DNA from: Bacteroidales bacterium
GTDB taxonomy: Bacteria > Bacteroidota > Bacteroidia > Bacteroidales > WCHB1-69
Reading direction: 5' to 3'
Assembly (NCBI GenBank): GCA_031257735.1
Contig: JAIROC010000228.1
Span: forward strand, 1 to 5,400
Length of the DNA: 5,400 nt
Position 1 is the stretch's first letter; each line of letters begins with the position of its first letter. Below the pieces are notes generated by a model that was not told the origin of the DNA, did no database searches, and saw nothing but the letters and a program-made list of their open reading frames with translations. Positions 1 through 4,825 of the stretch are shown one piece after another. Both the position numbers and the translations under genes were made by a program.

Positions 1-360
1 TCGAATGCGGGCTTTTTCACAAAGGATACGTGGAAAGCCGAATTTACCGAAGGGACTTACGAAGAAGGCGATATTGTCCTTAGCGGCAGATACACATTCA
101 ACGTCTTTGAGGGCAGCGATTTCGAGGATGTATTATATTGGATGAACACAAAAACGTTTTTAATATGCGGTTTTACAACATCATTGTGTATCAGGAAGAC
201 AGTCGATGCGGCACGAAAGAAAGGCTATAATTTTATCATCGTAAACGATTGCAGCGCAACGTTTACCGGTTGTCTGCAAAAACAGTTCGACCGAAAATTC
301 AGGGATAACATCACGGACAGCCATAACGTCATAGAAGGATTAAACGCTATCACATTATGA
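1..360 (+). CDS. Isochorismatase-like cysteine hydrolase, C-terminal part (5' end outside window)
   Basis: The frame is open from base 1 to the TGA at 358-360 (119 visible residues), so the true start lies to the left and the ATG at 142 is internal. The fold is recognised from the block ICGFTTSLCIRKTVDAA (visible residues 55-71) followed by GYNFIIVNDCSATF (75-88). This is the strand, nucleophile-elbow and helix pattern of the isochorismatase/nicotinamidase-like family, with Cys63 as the likely catalytic cysteine. The stretch RYTFNVFEGSDFEDVL (30-45) matches the usual [KR]xxYSAFxGTxLxxxL segment. The first catalytic Asp would be outside the window, and the catalytic Lys position cannot be assigned with certainty. 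Members hydrolyse C-N, ether or amide bonds in small substrates; the substrate here is unknown. The stop overlaps the next start (ATGA), suggesting translational coupling to the RteC-like gene. Family assignment is fairly sure, reaction unknown. Confidence 0.85.
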   Translation, partial: SNAGFFTKDTWKAEFTEGTYEEGDIVLSGRYTFNVFEGSDFEDVLYWMNTKTFLICGFTTSLCIRKTVDAARKKGYNFIIVNDCSATFTGCLQKQFDRKFRDNITDSHNVIEGLNAITL

Positions 361-635
361 AACAGTTTACTCAATTTACCAAAACAGATTTTTTCCGGCT
401 AATGCAGGGAGAAGACACAACAAATATCCGTTCGACGACCCTGGAAAAAGCATACGATGAGTTTGCCGGTGTTGTGTTTAAAGAAAGCGCCCTCGCCACG
501 GATATGGATGTATTTCATCAGGCTCTGTGTTATGCACAGGTTGAACTCACAAGTTTGCAAAATCACAAAACCGGTGAAATAGAAAAAAAATGCCTCCCGT
601 TCTTTGTATTTAGAGAAAGCAGTCTGGTTGCTTAA
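357..635 (+). CDS. N-terminal fragment of a frameshifted RteC-domain protein (or small hypothetical protein)
   Basis: This 92-residue frame starts at an ATG overlapping the stop of the hydrolase gene. It has no motif I recognise on its own; it is acidic to neutral and probably helical (for example ATDMDVFHQALCYAQVELTSLQ, residues about 47-68). Its last 15 or so residues, after an A8 tract at 583-590, read as an unconvincing tail (CLPFFVFRESSLVA). The +1 frame across the same bases gives residues that fit RteC proteins (LYLEKAVWLL). I therefore read residues 1-77 as the N-terminal half of one RteC-like gene and the rest as out-of-frame translation. Removing one A from the tract would join it to the 604-948 frame and give about 196 residues, roughly the size of this family. 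The alternative is a genuine separate small gene overlapping its neighbour by 32 nt. Confidence 0.6.
   Translation: MKQFTQFTKTDFFRLMQGEDTTNIRSTTLEKAYDEFAGVVFKESALATDMDVFHQALCYAQVELTSLQNHKTGEIEKKCLPFFVFRESSLVA
583..590 (+). other. A8 homopolymer at the frame break of the rteC-like gene
   Basis: Eight consecutive A residues lie just where coding sense passes from frame 3 (357-635) to frame 1 (604-948). One base fewer would fuse the frames. Such tracts are typical sites of indel mutation, sequencing error, or transcriptional slippage. Confidence 0.7.
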
Positions 636-948
636 AACGCAGATTGAGTTTGTCAAATGGAAGATAAAACAAACCATTCCGGCACGCAGACAACTGAAAT
701 GGGTGGGAGAAATGATAGAATTGGTCGAACTTGTCTATGCCCTGCATGCAATGGGACGGTTCGGCGACATCTCTATAAAAAAACTGTTCGATGTAATATG
801 CGAAATGTTCGACTGTAAAATAAAAAACTTCTACCACCTGTTTTGGGACATCAGGAACCGGACAAAAGGCGATAGAGCGGTCTTTATCGACAAAATGAAA
901 GAAGCACTGATACAGAAAATGGAAGAAGCAGACAATAGAAAATATTAA
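604..948 (+). CDS. RteC-type C-terminal domain (second half of a split rteC-like gene)
   Basis: The sequence reads like the conserved C-terminal part of Bacteroidetes RteC proteins: LYLEK near the start, LKW (residues 31-33), ELVELVYALH (39-48), ISIKKL (56-61), NFYHLFWDIRNR (75-86) and FIDKMKEAL (94-102). In CTnDOT-type conjugative transposons RteC is a DNA-binding activator of the excision operon. Its C-terminal half is thought to be winged-helix-like, so a cytoplasmic regulator is expected. The only upstream start in this frame is a TTG at 604, without a credible ribosome site. The frame is open upstream only to a TAG at 580-582, and the first in-frame ATG is near 712, inside the conserved domain. 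Independent translation is therefore doubtful, and the frame is best joined to 357-587 by a one-base shift at A8 (583-590). Domain recognition is good; whether a functional protein is made is unclear. Confidence 0.75.
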   Translation: MYLEKAVWLLKTQIEFVKWKIKQTIPARRQLKWVGEMIELVELVYALHAMGRFGDISIKKLFDVICEMFDCKIKNFYHLFWDIRNRTKGDRAVFIDKMKEALIQKMEEADNRKY

Positions 949-1126
949 ATCCTCATAGTCTGATATTTATACTTAGACGACAAGCCTGATATTTACAAAA
1001 ATATCAGGCTTGCTTCTTTGATATAAGTCCATTTTCAAATTGACAAAATAGCGACAATTTTTCCAATTTGCCGTGCCGGGAATGAGAATATTACTTATCG
1101 ACTAAATGCAGATCATCAAGAAGATA
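949..1126. other. Intergenic region between convergent genes
   Basis: Besides the stem-loop at 981-1012, this 178-nt gap has a small inverted repeat, CAAATTG (1036-1042) and CAATTTG (1064-1070), 21 nt apart. It could assist leftward termination, but no T run follows it, so no terminator is called for the minus strand. No gene is seen here. Confidence 0.4.
981..1012 (+). terminator. Strong stem-loop terminator after the rteC-like gene
   Basis: CAAGCCTGATATTT (981-994) and AAATATCAGGCTTG (999-1012) form a perfect 14-bp stem with the 4-nt loop ACAA, 33 nt after the stop at 948. On the plus strand it is followed by CTTCTTTG, a moderately T-rich tail, so it suits rightward termination. The minus-strand side has no T run, so it is at best weak for the leftward operon, whose last stop is at 1127. 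Part of the stem (CTGATATTTA) is echoed just upstream at 960-969. Confidence 0.75.
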
Positions 1127-1426
1127 TCATTTTGCCTGTTTTCCGCCTGATTTCAAATGGTCTTTAATGAATATTAATACTTCTGATTCCAGATAATACA
1201 GTTTTTGACTTATCTTTCTGTAAGGCAATAAACCGGAAGAACGAAAACGCTGTAAAGTACGCTTACTTATGTTGAACATAAAACACAAATCCTGATTGTC
1301 ATATAACCGTTCCCCGTTAATCGTATGCCGAGTTTTCTCTTTTCCGCTGATTCTATTTTCTATACTTTCCAGCTTTTCCCAAATACGTTCCATCCACGCA
1401 TCAAAATTTTCTTTATCTATATACAT
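1127..1426 (-). CDS. Small excisionase-like helix-turn-helix protein (second HTH of the operon)
   Basis: Ninety-nine residues starting at MYIDKENF. The core LYDNQDLCFMFNISKRTLQRFR (residues 41-62) is the HTH of the Bacteroidetes HTH_17/excisionase-like group. It is followed by SGLLPYRKISQKLYYLESEV (64-83), which forms the wing and the usual Y-x-I-x-x-K-x-Y-Y pattern. The N-terminal 25 residues look like a helical segment. I chose the start at 1426 rather than the longer in-frame start at 1570 because it lies 11 nt after the stop of the primase gene. It also aligns with the start of the paralogous HTH protein at 3802 (both have an Ile-Asp near the start, then a helix). The longer version would overlap the primase by over 130 nt. 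Such proteins bind DNA as excision factors or local transcription regulators in mobile elements; the target is unknown. It is the last gene of the leftward operon. Confidence 0.8.
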   Translation of the reverse strand: MYIDKENFDAWMERIWEKLESIENRISGKEKTRHTINGERLYDNQDLCFMFNISKRTLQRFRSSGLLPYRKISQKLYYLESEVLIFIKDHLKSGGKQAK

Positions 1427-1437
1427 ATCTTTAATTT

Positions 1438-3486
1438 TTAAATGTTTCCAATAATAAAATAGTTCATGTTTGACAGGTCTTTCATAATGATTTTCCTGTC
1501 TCGCATGAACTTGATATAGCTTTTGGCTGTACGTTCCTTTACCTCCAGAATATCCTGTATTTGTTCGCATAAAGCAACGTATGTATAATGCTCTGCCTCG
1601 TTGAAAATAACTCGTGCTACGCTTGCCAATTCTGTCTCCTTACGCTTTTCTTTTTCGGCTTTGGATTTTTCTCCGATAAAAACGTGCATCGCTTTTTCCC
1701 TGTCCCAGGTAAATTGAACAAGCGGAACATCCAACGGACTGCCATCACGCACTTTAAGGGCTTTAACAACCGAAATTTGCGGTTCTTCATCTTTTTCAAT
1801 AGAAAGAATAGCGGCAGCCTTACGCTGTAATTCGCTGCCCAGATGTCCACGCAGTTTCATTCCATTGGGCACAAAGTGCAGCACACAAATAATACAGGTC
1901 TTGTAAATCCCTGCCAAACGGTAGAGTTCGTCAATAACGCCAACACTTTCGGCTTCGTCGTTGGCGCAGCGCACCAAATCGGCAATACCGTCAATGATAA
2001 CAAAATGTATGCCATTATATTGATAATAAAACCTGTCCATACTTTGAACAATTGCCTGCATACGGTCTTTACGGGAAATACTTGTCAAACAGTACGCCTT
2101 AAAATAATGAGGCATGGTTTTCGACTTGCCACGCTTCAAAATACTTGCGATATTCTTATAAAGCTGCATTTCCGACTGTTCTGTATCATACAGCAAAATA
2201 GCTTTTTCGCTTTTGTTCGCCTGAATAATTGTCCCCAGTGTATCAACCGTGTCCAATTTCCGAATTGCTCCTGCAATCAAACTGCCGACATAATTGCTTT
2301 TTCCCGTACCCTCGCCGCCTGTAATACCAAACAGGTTGCCCTGTGTTCCGAGAGGAACATCATTGATAGAAATAATCTTTTCCGATTGAATGGGAGGATT
2401 GGAAAAGTCAACCTCGCATGGTTTTAATATTGCCATAGTCTCTGAATATAAATTGTCCAAAAAATCAATAAAAAGTCGAATAAAATTTTCACGTGTATTC
2501 CCAAGTTTAAAATAGTCGGATATATCTTTTTCCTGTTTCGTTCCCAAAAGAGGCAGAATGAGCCTTTTTACGCCCAAATTCGAGAGTTCCCGTTCATGCC
2601 TGAAAGAAGCCTCCAGTCCTGTCTTATCGACGTCATAAAGCAAAATAATATGCTTAAAACGATACGACAGTTTTTGTATGATATTTCGAGGAATATTCGA
2701 CGTTTCGGAGTTGAAACAAATCGCATGACAGCTATGTGAAGCCAAAGATAAAACATCTTTTTCTCCGCCGGTAATAAACAATATATCACCTTTCGCCGGA
2801 AGTTGTTCCAGTCCGAAACAATAGTTGTCGCCTAAATTTCCGCCATACAAAAATCGAATTTCCGAAAACGGACGATATATTTTCACATGCCGTTTACCGA
2901 CATACCCGAAAACAGGTTCGGAATCTGTTGAAATAAAGCAAAAAGGTTTACCCTCGTTACTTTCACTCTTAAATTCTTTCAAAGACGCCACTTTATAGCT
3001 CTTCAGTATCCCTGAAGTAATACCATATTGTTGCCAAAAAGACATTTCTTTCGCAGAAAAAGATTGCTGTTCAATAAAATAAGGTTTATTTCTTTTTACA
3101 GGTTCAGGTTGTTCAGGTTGTTCCATTGTTTTGACTGATTTTGTTGGAACAGACAAGGTAAAGGAATGATTGTCGTTCTCTAATCCAAGTGATAGTTCCT
3201 GATTTATAAGTTCAAGTATTTTCACAAAATCATTAGGAATGTTGCAATGCAAACCTTTCAAATGCCCGACAAAATCAAAACAATCACCACTGTACGCATC
3301 ATTTCCGAAATCCTTAAAACGATAACAGCCTTTCCTGCGGTCAAAATATATATTACAGGACGCTTTTTTATCTTCATAAAACGGATTCAAAAAGTTACGA
3401 CCAACGCGCCATTGTCCCGGAATATAGTGTTTAAAAACATCTAAACCATTACTTGTCCTGTTTAATATCTCGTCTTTGTTCAACAT
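1438..3486 (-). CDS. Toprim primase / RecA-fold helicase-like replication protein
   Basis: This 682-residue protein has a primase-helicase layout. Residues 1-75 resemble the DnaG-type zinc-binding region (FLNPFYEDKKASCNIYF, CYRFKDFG, SGDCFDFV) but lack a clear CHC2 cysteine/histidine set. Residues about 232-326 form a Toprim domain: FITGGEKD with Glu242, LLYDVDKTG with Asp285 and Asp287, and the closing KDISDYF. Residues about 370-600 form a RecA/RepA-like ATPase with Walker A GGEGTGKS (390-397), Walker B HFVIIDG (494-500, Asp499), and the H-x-GS motif HLGSELQRKAA (548-558) seen in hexameric RepA/DnaB-like ATPases. Residues about 615-682 look like a winged-helix end. A cytoplasmic role in priming and unwinding element DNA is the likely function (inference). 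Its start overlaps the upstream HTH gene by 38 nt, implying coupled translation, and another HTH gene follows after 11 nt. All catalytic motifs after the N-terminus look intact. Confidence 0.87.
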   Translation of the reverse strand: MLNKDEILNRTSNGLDVFKHYIPGQWRVGRNFLNPFYEDKKASCNIYFDRRKGCYRFKDFGNDAYSGDCFDFVGHLKGLHCNIPNDFVKILELINQELSLGLENDNHSFTLSVPTKSVKTMEQPEQPEPVKRNKPYFIEQQSFSAKEMSFWQQYGITSGILKSYKVASLKEFKSESNEGKPFCFISTDSEPVFGYVGKRHVKIYRPFSEIRFLYGGNLGDNYCFGLEQLPAKGDILFITGGEKDVLSLASHSCHAICFNSETSNIPRNIIQKLSYRFKHIILLYDVDKTGLEASFRHERELSNLGVKRLILPLLGTKQEKDISDYFKLGNTRENFIRLFIDFLDNLYSETMAILKPCEVDFSNPPIQSEKIISINDVPLGTQGNLFGITGGEGTGKSNYVGSLIAGAIRKLDTVDTLGTIIQANKSEKAILLYDTEQSEMQLYKNIASILKRGKSKTMPHYFKAYCLTSISRKDRMQAIVQSMDRFYYQYNGIHFVIIDGIADLVRCANDEAESVGVIDELYRLAGIYKTCIICVLHFVPNGMKLRGHLGSELQRKAAAILSIEKDEEPQISVVKALKVRDGSPLDVPLVQFTWDREKAMHVFIGEKSKAEKEKRKETELASVARVIFNEAEHYTYVALCEQIQDILEVKERTAKSYIKFMRDRKIIMKDLSNMNYFIIGNI

Positions 3487-3802
3487 ATAACTGATGATTT
3501 TTGATTAACTCTTCCAAACATTCTTCATTCCGTCGAATAATATGCTCATTCAACAAGCGCTGAATTTCACTGATTTTGTAAAACGTTTTCCCTCGAATCA
3601 ATGAATAATTTACGGAACCCGAAGCACGTAAACGTTGTAAAGTGCGACTGCTTATCTTGAGAAAAGTACACACTTCATAACTGTCCACCCAGGAATCACC
3701 CGGGTTTTCTTTTTCCTGTCGTTCAAGAACAAACTTCGCAATTATGTCGATTTTTGTTATCAACTCTTTGTATGCCAGCGAATCTATTGTTATAACTTCC
3801 AT
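3449..3802 (-). CDS. Small excisionase-like helix-turn-helix protein (first gene of the operon)
   Basis: One hundred and seventeen residues. An N-terminal helical segment (about 5-30) precedes the HTH core DSYEVCTFLKISSRTLQRLR (residues 40-59) and the wing-like GKTFYKISEIQRLL (71-84). A charged C-terminal helix follows (about 85-112). The core matches that of the protein at 1127-1426 (C-x3-[KN]-IS-x-RTLQR-x-R-x-SG, then Y and I-x-x-K-x-[FY]-Y), so the two are paralogues. The start ATG at 3802 is preceded by A/T-rich sequence and no Shine-Dalgarno, as is usual in Bacteroidetes. It overlaps the primase gene by 38 nt and opens the operon, a position fitting an autoregulator or excisionase-type DNA-binding protein. 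A perfect 17-bp palindrome lies 52 nt upstream. The family is clear, the target and exact role are not. Confidence 0.82.
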   Translation of the reverse strand: MEVITIDSLAYKELITKIDIIAKFVLERQEKENPGDSWVDSYEVCTFLKISSRTLQRLRASGSVNYSLIRGKTFYKISEIQRLLNEHIIRRNEECLEELIKNHQLYVEQRRDIKQDK

Positions 3803-3826
3803 ATAATTTTATTATCAAAATTTTTG

Positions 3827-3834
3827 CAAAGTTC
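3827..3834 (-). promoter_or_regulatory. Weak candidate -7 box for the HTH-primase-HTH operon
   Basis: The minus strand reads GAACTTTG here, one mismatch from the Bacteroidetes -7 consensus TAnnTTTG, 24 nt before the start codon at 3802. No TTTG is found at the expected -33 distance, so the promoter may need an activator or lie elsewhere. Confidence 0.25.
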
Positions 3835-3853
3835 GGGAGTTTGGAAAGGGTGA

Positions 3854-3870
3854 TTTCTAAACTTTAGAAA
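3854..3870. promoter_or_regulatory. 17-bp perfect palindrome upstream of the HTH operon (candidate operator)
   Basis: TTTCTAAACTTTAGAAA has two 8-bp arms around a single C, 52-68 nt upstream of the first HTH gene and just upstream of a weak -7 box. A short, tight palindrome here suits a dimeric DNA-binding regulator such as the HTH proteins encoded downstream or an RteC-type activator. Binding is inferred, not shown. Confidence 0.45.
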
Positions 3871-4231
3871 AAAAAGTGTATTTTAGTTCTTTTTATCTTT
3901 ACTTCAAATTGCTAATGGTTTAAATTACAACATTTTACTGATTGCGAAAAACAGAATTTTTAAGAAAAAGTTCTACATAAAATCTCGAATTTTTAATGCA
4001 CTGAAAAATAACGACTTAAACAATTATATGCCATTTTTTTGCGTTTTTTATAGAGAAAAACGTGGGAAAAAAAATTTTTGCCTCACGAATATTGCTGAAA
4101 ATAAGAATATTACACAAAAAGATAATTTGCTCGAAGCACAAAATATATAACTCTAACGATATATGTTATTGATTATTAGAGTCTTCTATTATGCGGGAGA
4201 AATTTGTTCGCTAAAGACAGAACTTCGCTTT
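3871..4231. other. AT-rich gene-free stretch
   Basis: About 360 nt of very AT-rich DNA with several A and T runs separates the operon from the inverted repeat at 4232. The only frame of note is a 40-codon plus-strand ORF (4028-4150) with no recognisable sequence, which I do not call. A short inverted repeat ACTCTAA/TTAGAGT occurs at 4150-4156 and 4176-4182. The AT content would fit an origin or an element end, but nothing here proves either. Confidence 0.4.
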
Positions 4232-4289
4232 TTTAGTGCAAGGTGCAAGTATATATGTATATATATAATACCTTGCACCTTGCACTAAA
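4232..4289. repeat. 18-bp perfect inverted repeat built from tandem GTGCAAG heptamers
   Basis: The left arm TTTAGTGCAAGGTGCAAG (4232-4249) and right arm CTTGCACCTTGCACTAAA (4272-4289) are exact reverse complements. They are separated by 22 nt of almost pure alternating AT (4250-4271). Each arm carries two adjacent heptamers GTGCAAG, so the site has four copies, two in each direction. It is not a terminator: A or mixed bases, not T runs, follow the stem on both strands. The layout suits a multi-protein binding site, an iteron-like origin element with an easily melted centre, or a cruciform recognised during recombination. It lies 430 nt upstream of the replication-type operon and 26 nt before a rightward promoter. 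Confidence 0.8.
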
Positions 4290-4314
4290 CGTAATAATTT
4301 GAGATTTAAAAAAT

Positions 4315-4344
4315 TTTGTGTTTCAAAAAAATGTAGTACTTTTG
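4315..4344 (+). promoter_or_regulatory. Bacteroidetes-type housekeeping promoter, rightward
   Basis: TTTG (4315-4318) is followed after 18 nt by TACTTTTG (4337-4344), an exact match to the -7 consensus TAnnTTTG at nearly the usual spacing. Transcription should start around 4350. No long gene follows; the first ORF is a 20-residue peptide frame (4395-4457). The box with its flanks also reads GTACTTTTGC, matching the GTAnnTTTGC core known from CTnDOT-family attachment sites. Confidence 0.6.
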
Positions 4345-4358
4345 CACCCGGGTTTTAC

Positions 4359-4388
4359 GCAGACAAAGGGTAGTCATATGCAGACAAA
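4359..4388 (+). repeat. Direct repeat GCAGACAAA, two copies 21 nt apart
   Basis: GCAGACAAA occurs at 4359-4367 and 4380-4388, offset by 21 nt or about two helical turns, with a partial GCAG at 4397. The copies lie in the predicted untranslated leader just after the rightward promoter, so they could act at DNA or RNA level. This may be chance. Confidence 0.4.
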
Positions 4389-4394
4389 ATAGAC

Positions 4395-4457
4395 ATGCAG
4401 TTTCAGCCCCAAATCGTACCCCTCGAGACGAAAACGGAAGCCAACTCGCTGATTTAA
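4395..4457 (+). CDS. Possible 20-residue peptide or gene-start remnant
   Basis: An ATG at 4395 opens a 20-codon frame (begins MQFQPQIVPLETKTE, stop TAA at 4455) about 45 nt after the predicted start of transcription of a well-formed promoter, behind an A-rich stretch. The composition looks protein-like rather than random, but I recognise no family. It could be a leader peptide, a short protein, or the beginning of a host gene cut off by rearrangement. A six-codon ATG frame (4460-4480) follows directly. Low confidence. Confidence 0.2.
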   Translation: MQFQPQIVPLETKTEANSLI

Positions 4458-4476
4458 AGATGGCTACAAAACCTTG

Positions 4477-4626
4477 TTAGTTCCTGTGTGTGTGTGTAAC
4501 AAAAAATTCGATACAATCAAATAAAAGAGCGAAATTCTGTAAAAGTTCTGTCCTGTTCTTTACCGACAGCTTCACATCTTTCGACTTCCTGTTTGGCGCA
4601 CCGTATGTTCCACAATTTTTAACCAT
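4477..4626 (-). CDS. Possible small basic protein, 49 residues
   Basis: A minus-strand ATG at 4626 opens 49 codons (begins MVKNCGTYGAPNRKSKDVKLS) ending in TAA at 4477. The first half is basic and the second includes a hydrophobic helix-like part (LLQNFALLFDCIEFF) before THTHRN, which is encoded by a (TG)6 microsatellite at 4485-4496. The start is preceded by A-rich sequence (ACATACAAATAG) typical of Bacteroidetes starts, and the gene would lie downstream of the leftward promoter at 4795-4825. No family is recognised; it could also be the broken start of a longer gene. Confidence 0.22.
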   Translation of the reverse strand: MVKNCGTYGAPNRKSKDVKLSVKNRTELLQNFALLFDCIEFFVTHTHRN

Positions 4627-4664
4627 TCTATTTGTATGTCGTTTATCTATTATCTATAATTGTA

Positions 4665-4781
4665 TCAAACTTCTGTTTCTGTTTTCCCGCTCAGGCTTGC
4701 TTCTTCTTCTTCTTCCTTGTTTTCGTTATTTACCTGAACTTGCTTCAGCGCGATTTGCGTTTTTAGCGCATATTTTATCAA
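4665..4781 (-). CDS. Possible 38-residue charged peptide after the leftward promoter
   Basis: Reading from a TTG at 4781, only about 7 nt after the expected transcription start, this frame gives KYALKTQIALKQVQV and then an acidic run encoded by five GAA codons (plus-strand (TTC)5 at 4701-4715). It ends at the TGA at 4665. Such a short leader and a TTG start are poor signs, and the frame extends upstream only into implausible sequence. It is listed because it is the first frame behind a good promoter. It may not be translated. Confidence 0.12.
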   Translation of the reverse strand: MIKYALKTQIALKQVQVNNENKEEEEEASLSGKTETEV

Positions 4782-4794
4782 CGCTTTTGAAGTG

Positions 4795-4825
4795 CAAATG
4801 TACACGGAATTTCCGAATCTGCAAC
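4795..4825 (-). promoter_or_regulatory. Bacteroidetes-type promoter, leftward
   Basis: On the minus strand TACATTTG (4802-4795) matches the -7 consensus TAnnTTTG exactly, and GTTG lies 19 nt upstream (4825-4822), three of four bases of the -33 box. Transcription would start near 4788 and run toward, and against, the promoter at 4315-4344. With its flanks the box reads GTACATTTGC, again the CTnDOT-type GTAnnTTTGC core, in opposite orientation to the copy at 4336-4345. Confidence 0.5.

Noticed and set aside
1127..1570. Longer 147-residue version of the second HTH protein
   Set aside because: Its first 48 residues overlap the conserved end of the primase-helicase and have no family resemblance. 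The start at 1426 matches the paralogue and the 11-nt gene spacing.
1843..2427. 194-codon plus-strand frame
   Set aside because: Lies wholly opposite the primase/helicase gene, whose Walker and Toprim motifs prove the minus strand; it is an antisense shadow.
4028..4150. 40-codon plus-strand ORF in AT-rich DNA
   Set aside because: No recognisable family, no promoter match or ribosome site, and a length expected by chance in the region.
4232..4289. Large inverted repeat as a rho-independent terminator
   Set aside because: No T run follows on either strand, the loop is 22 nt, and no gene ends nearby.
4345..4500. Known structured RNA (tmRNA, RNase P RNA, 6S RNA, SRP RNA) after the rightward promoter
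   Set aside because: None of the conserved sequence landmarks of tmRNA, RNase P RNA or SRP RNA is visible. A 6S-like fold cannot be judged by eye, so none is called.
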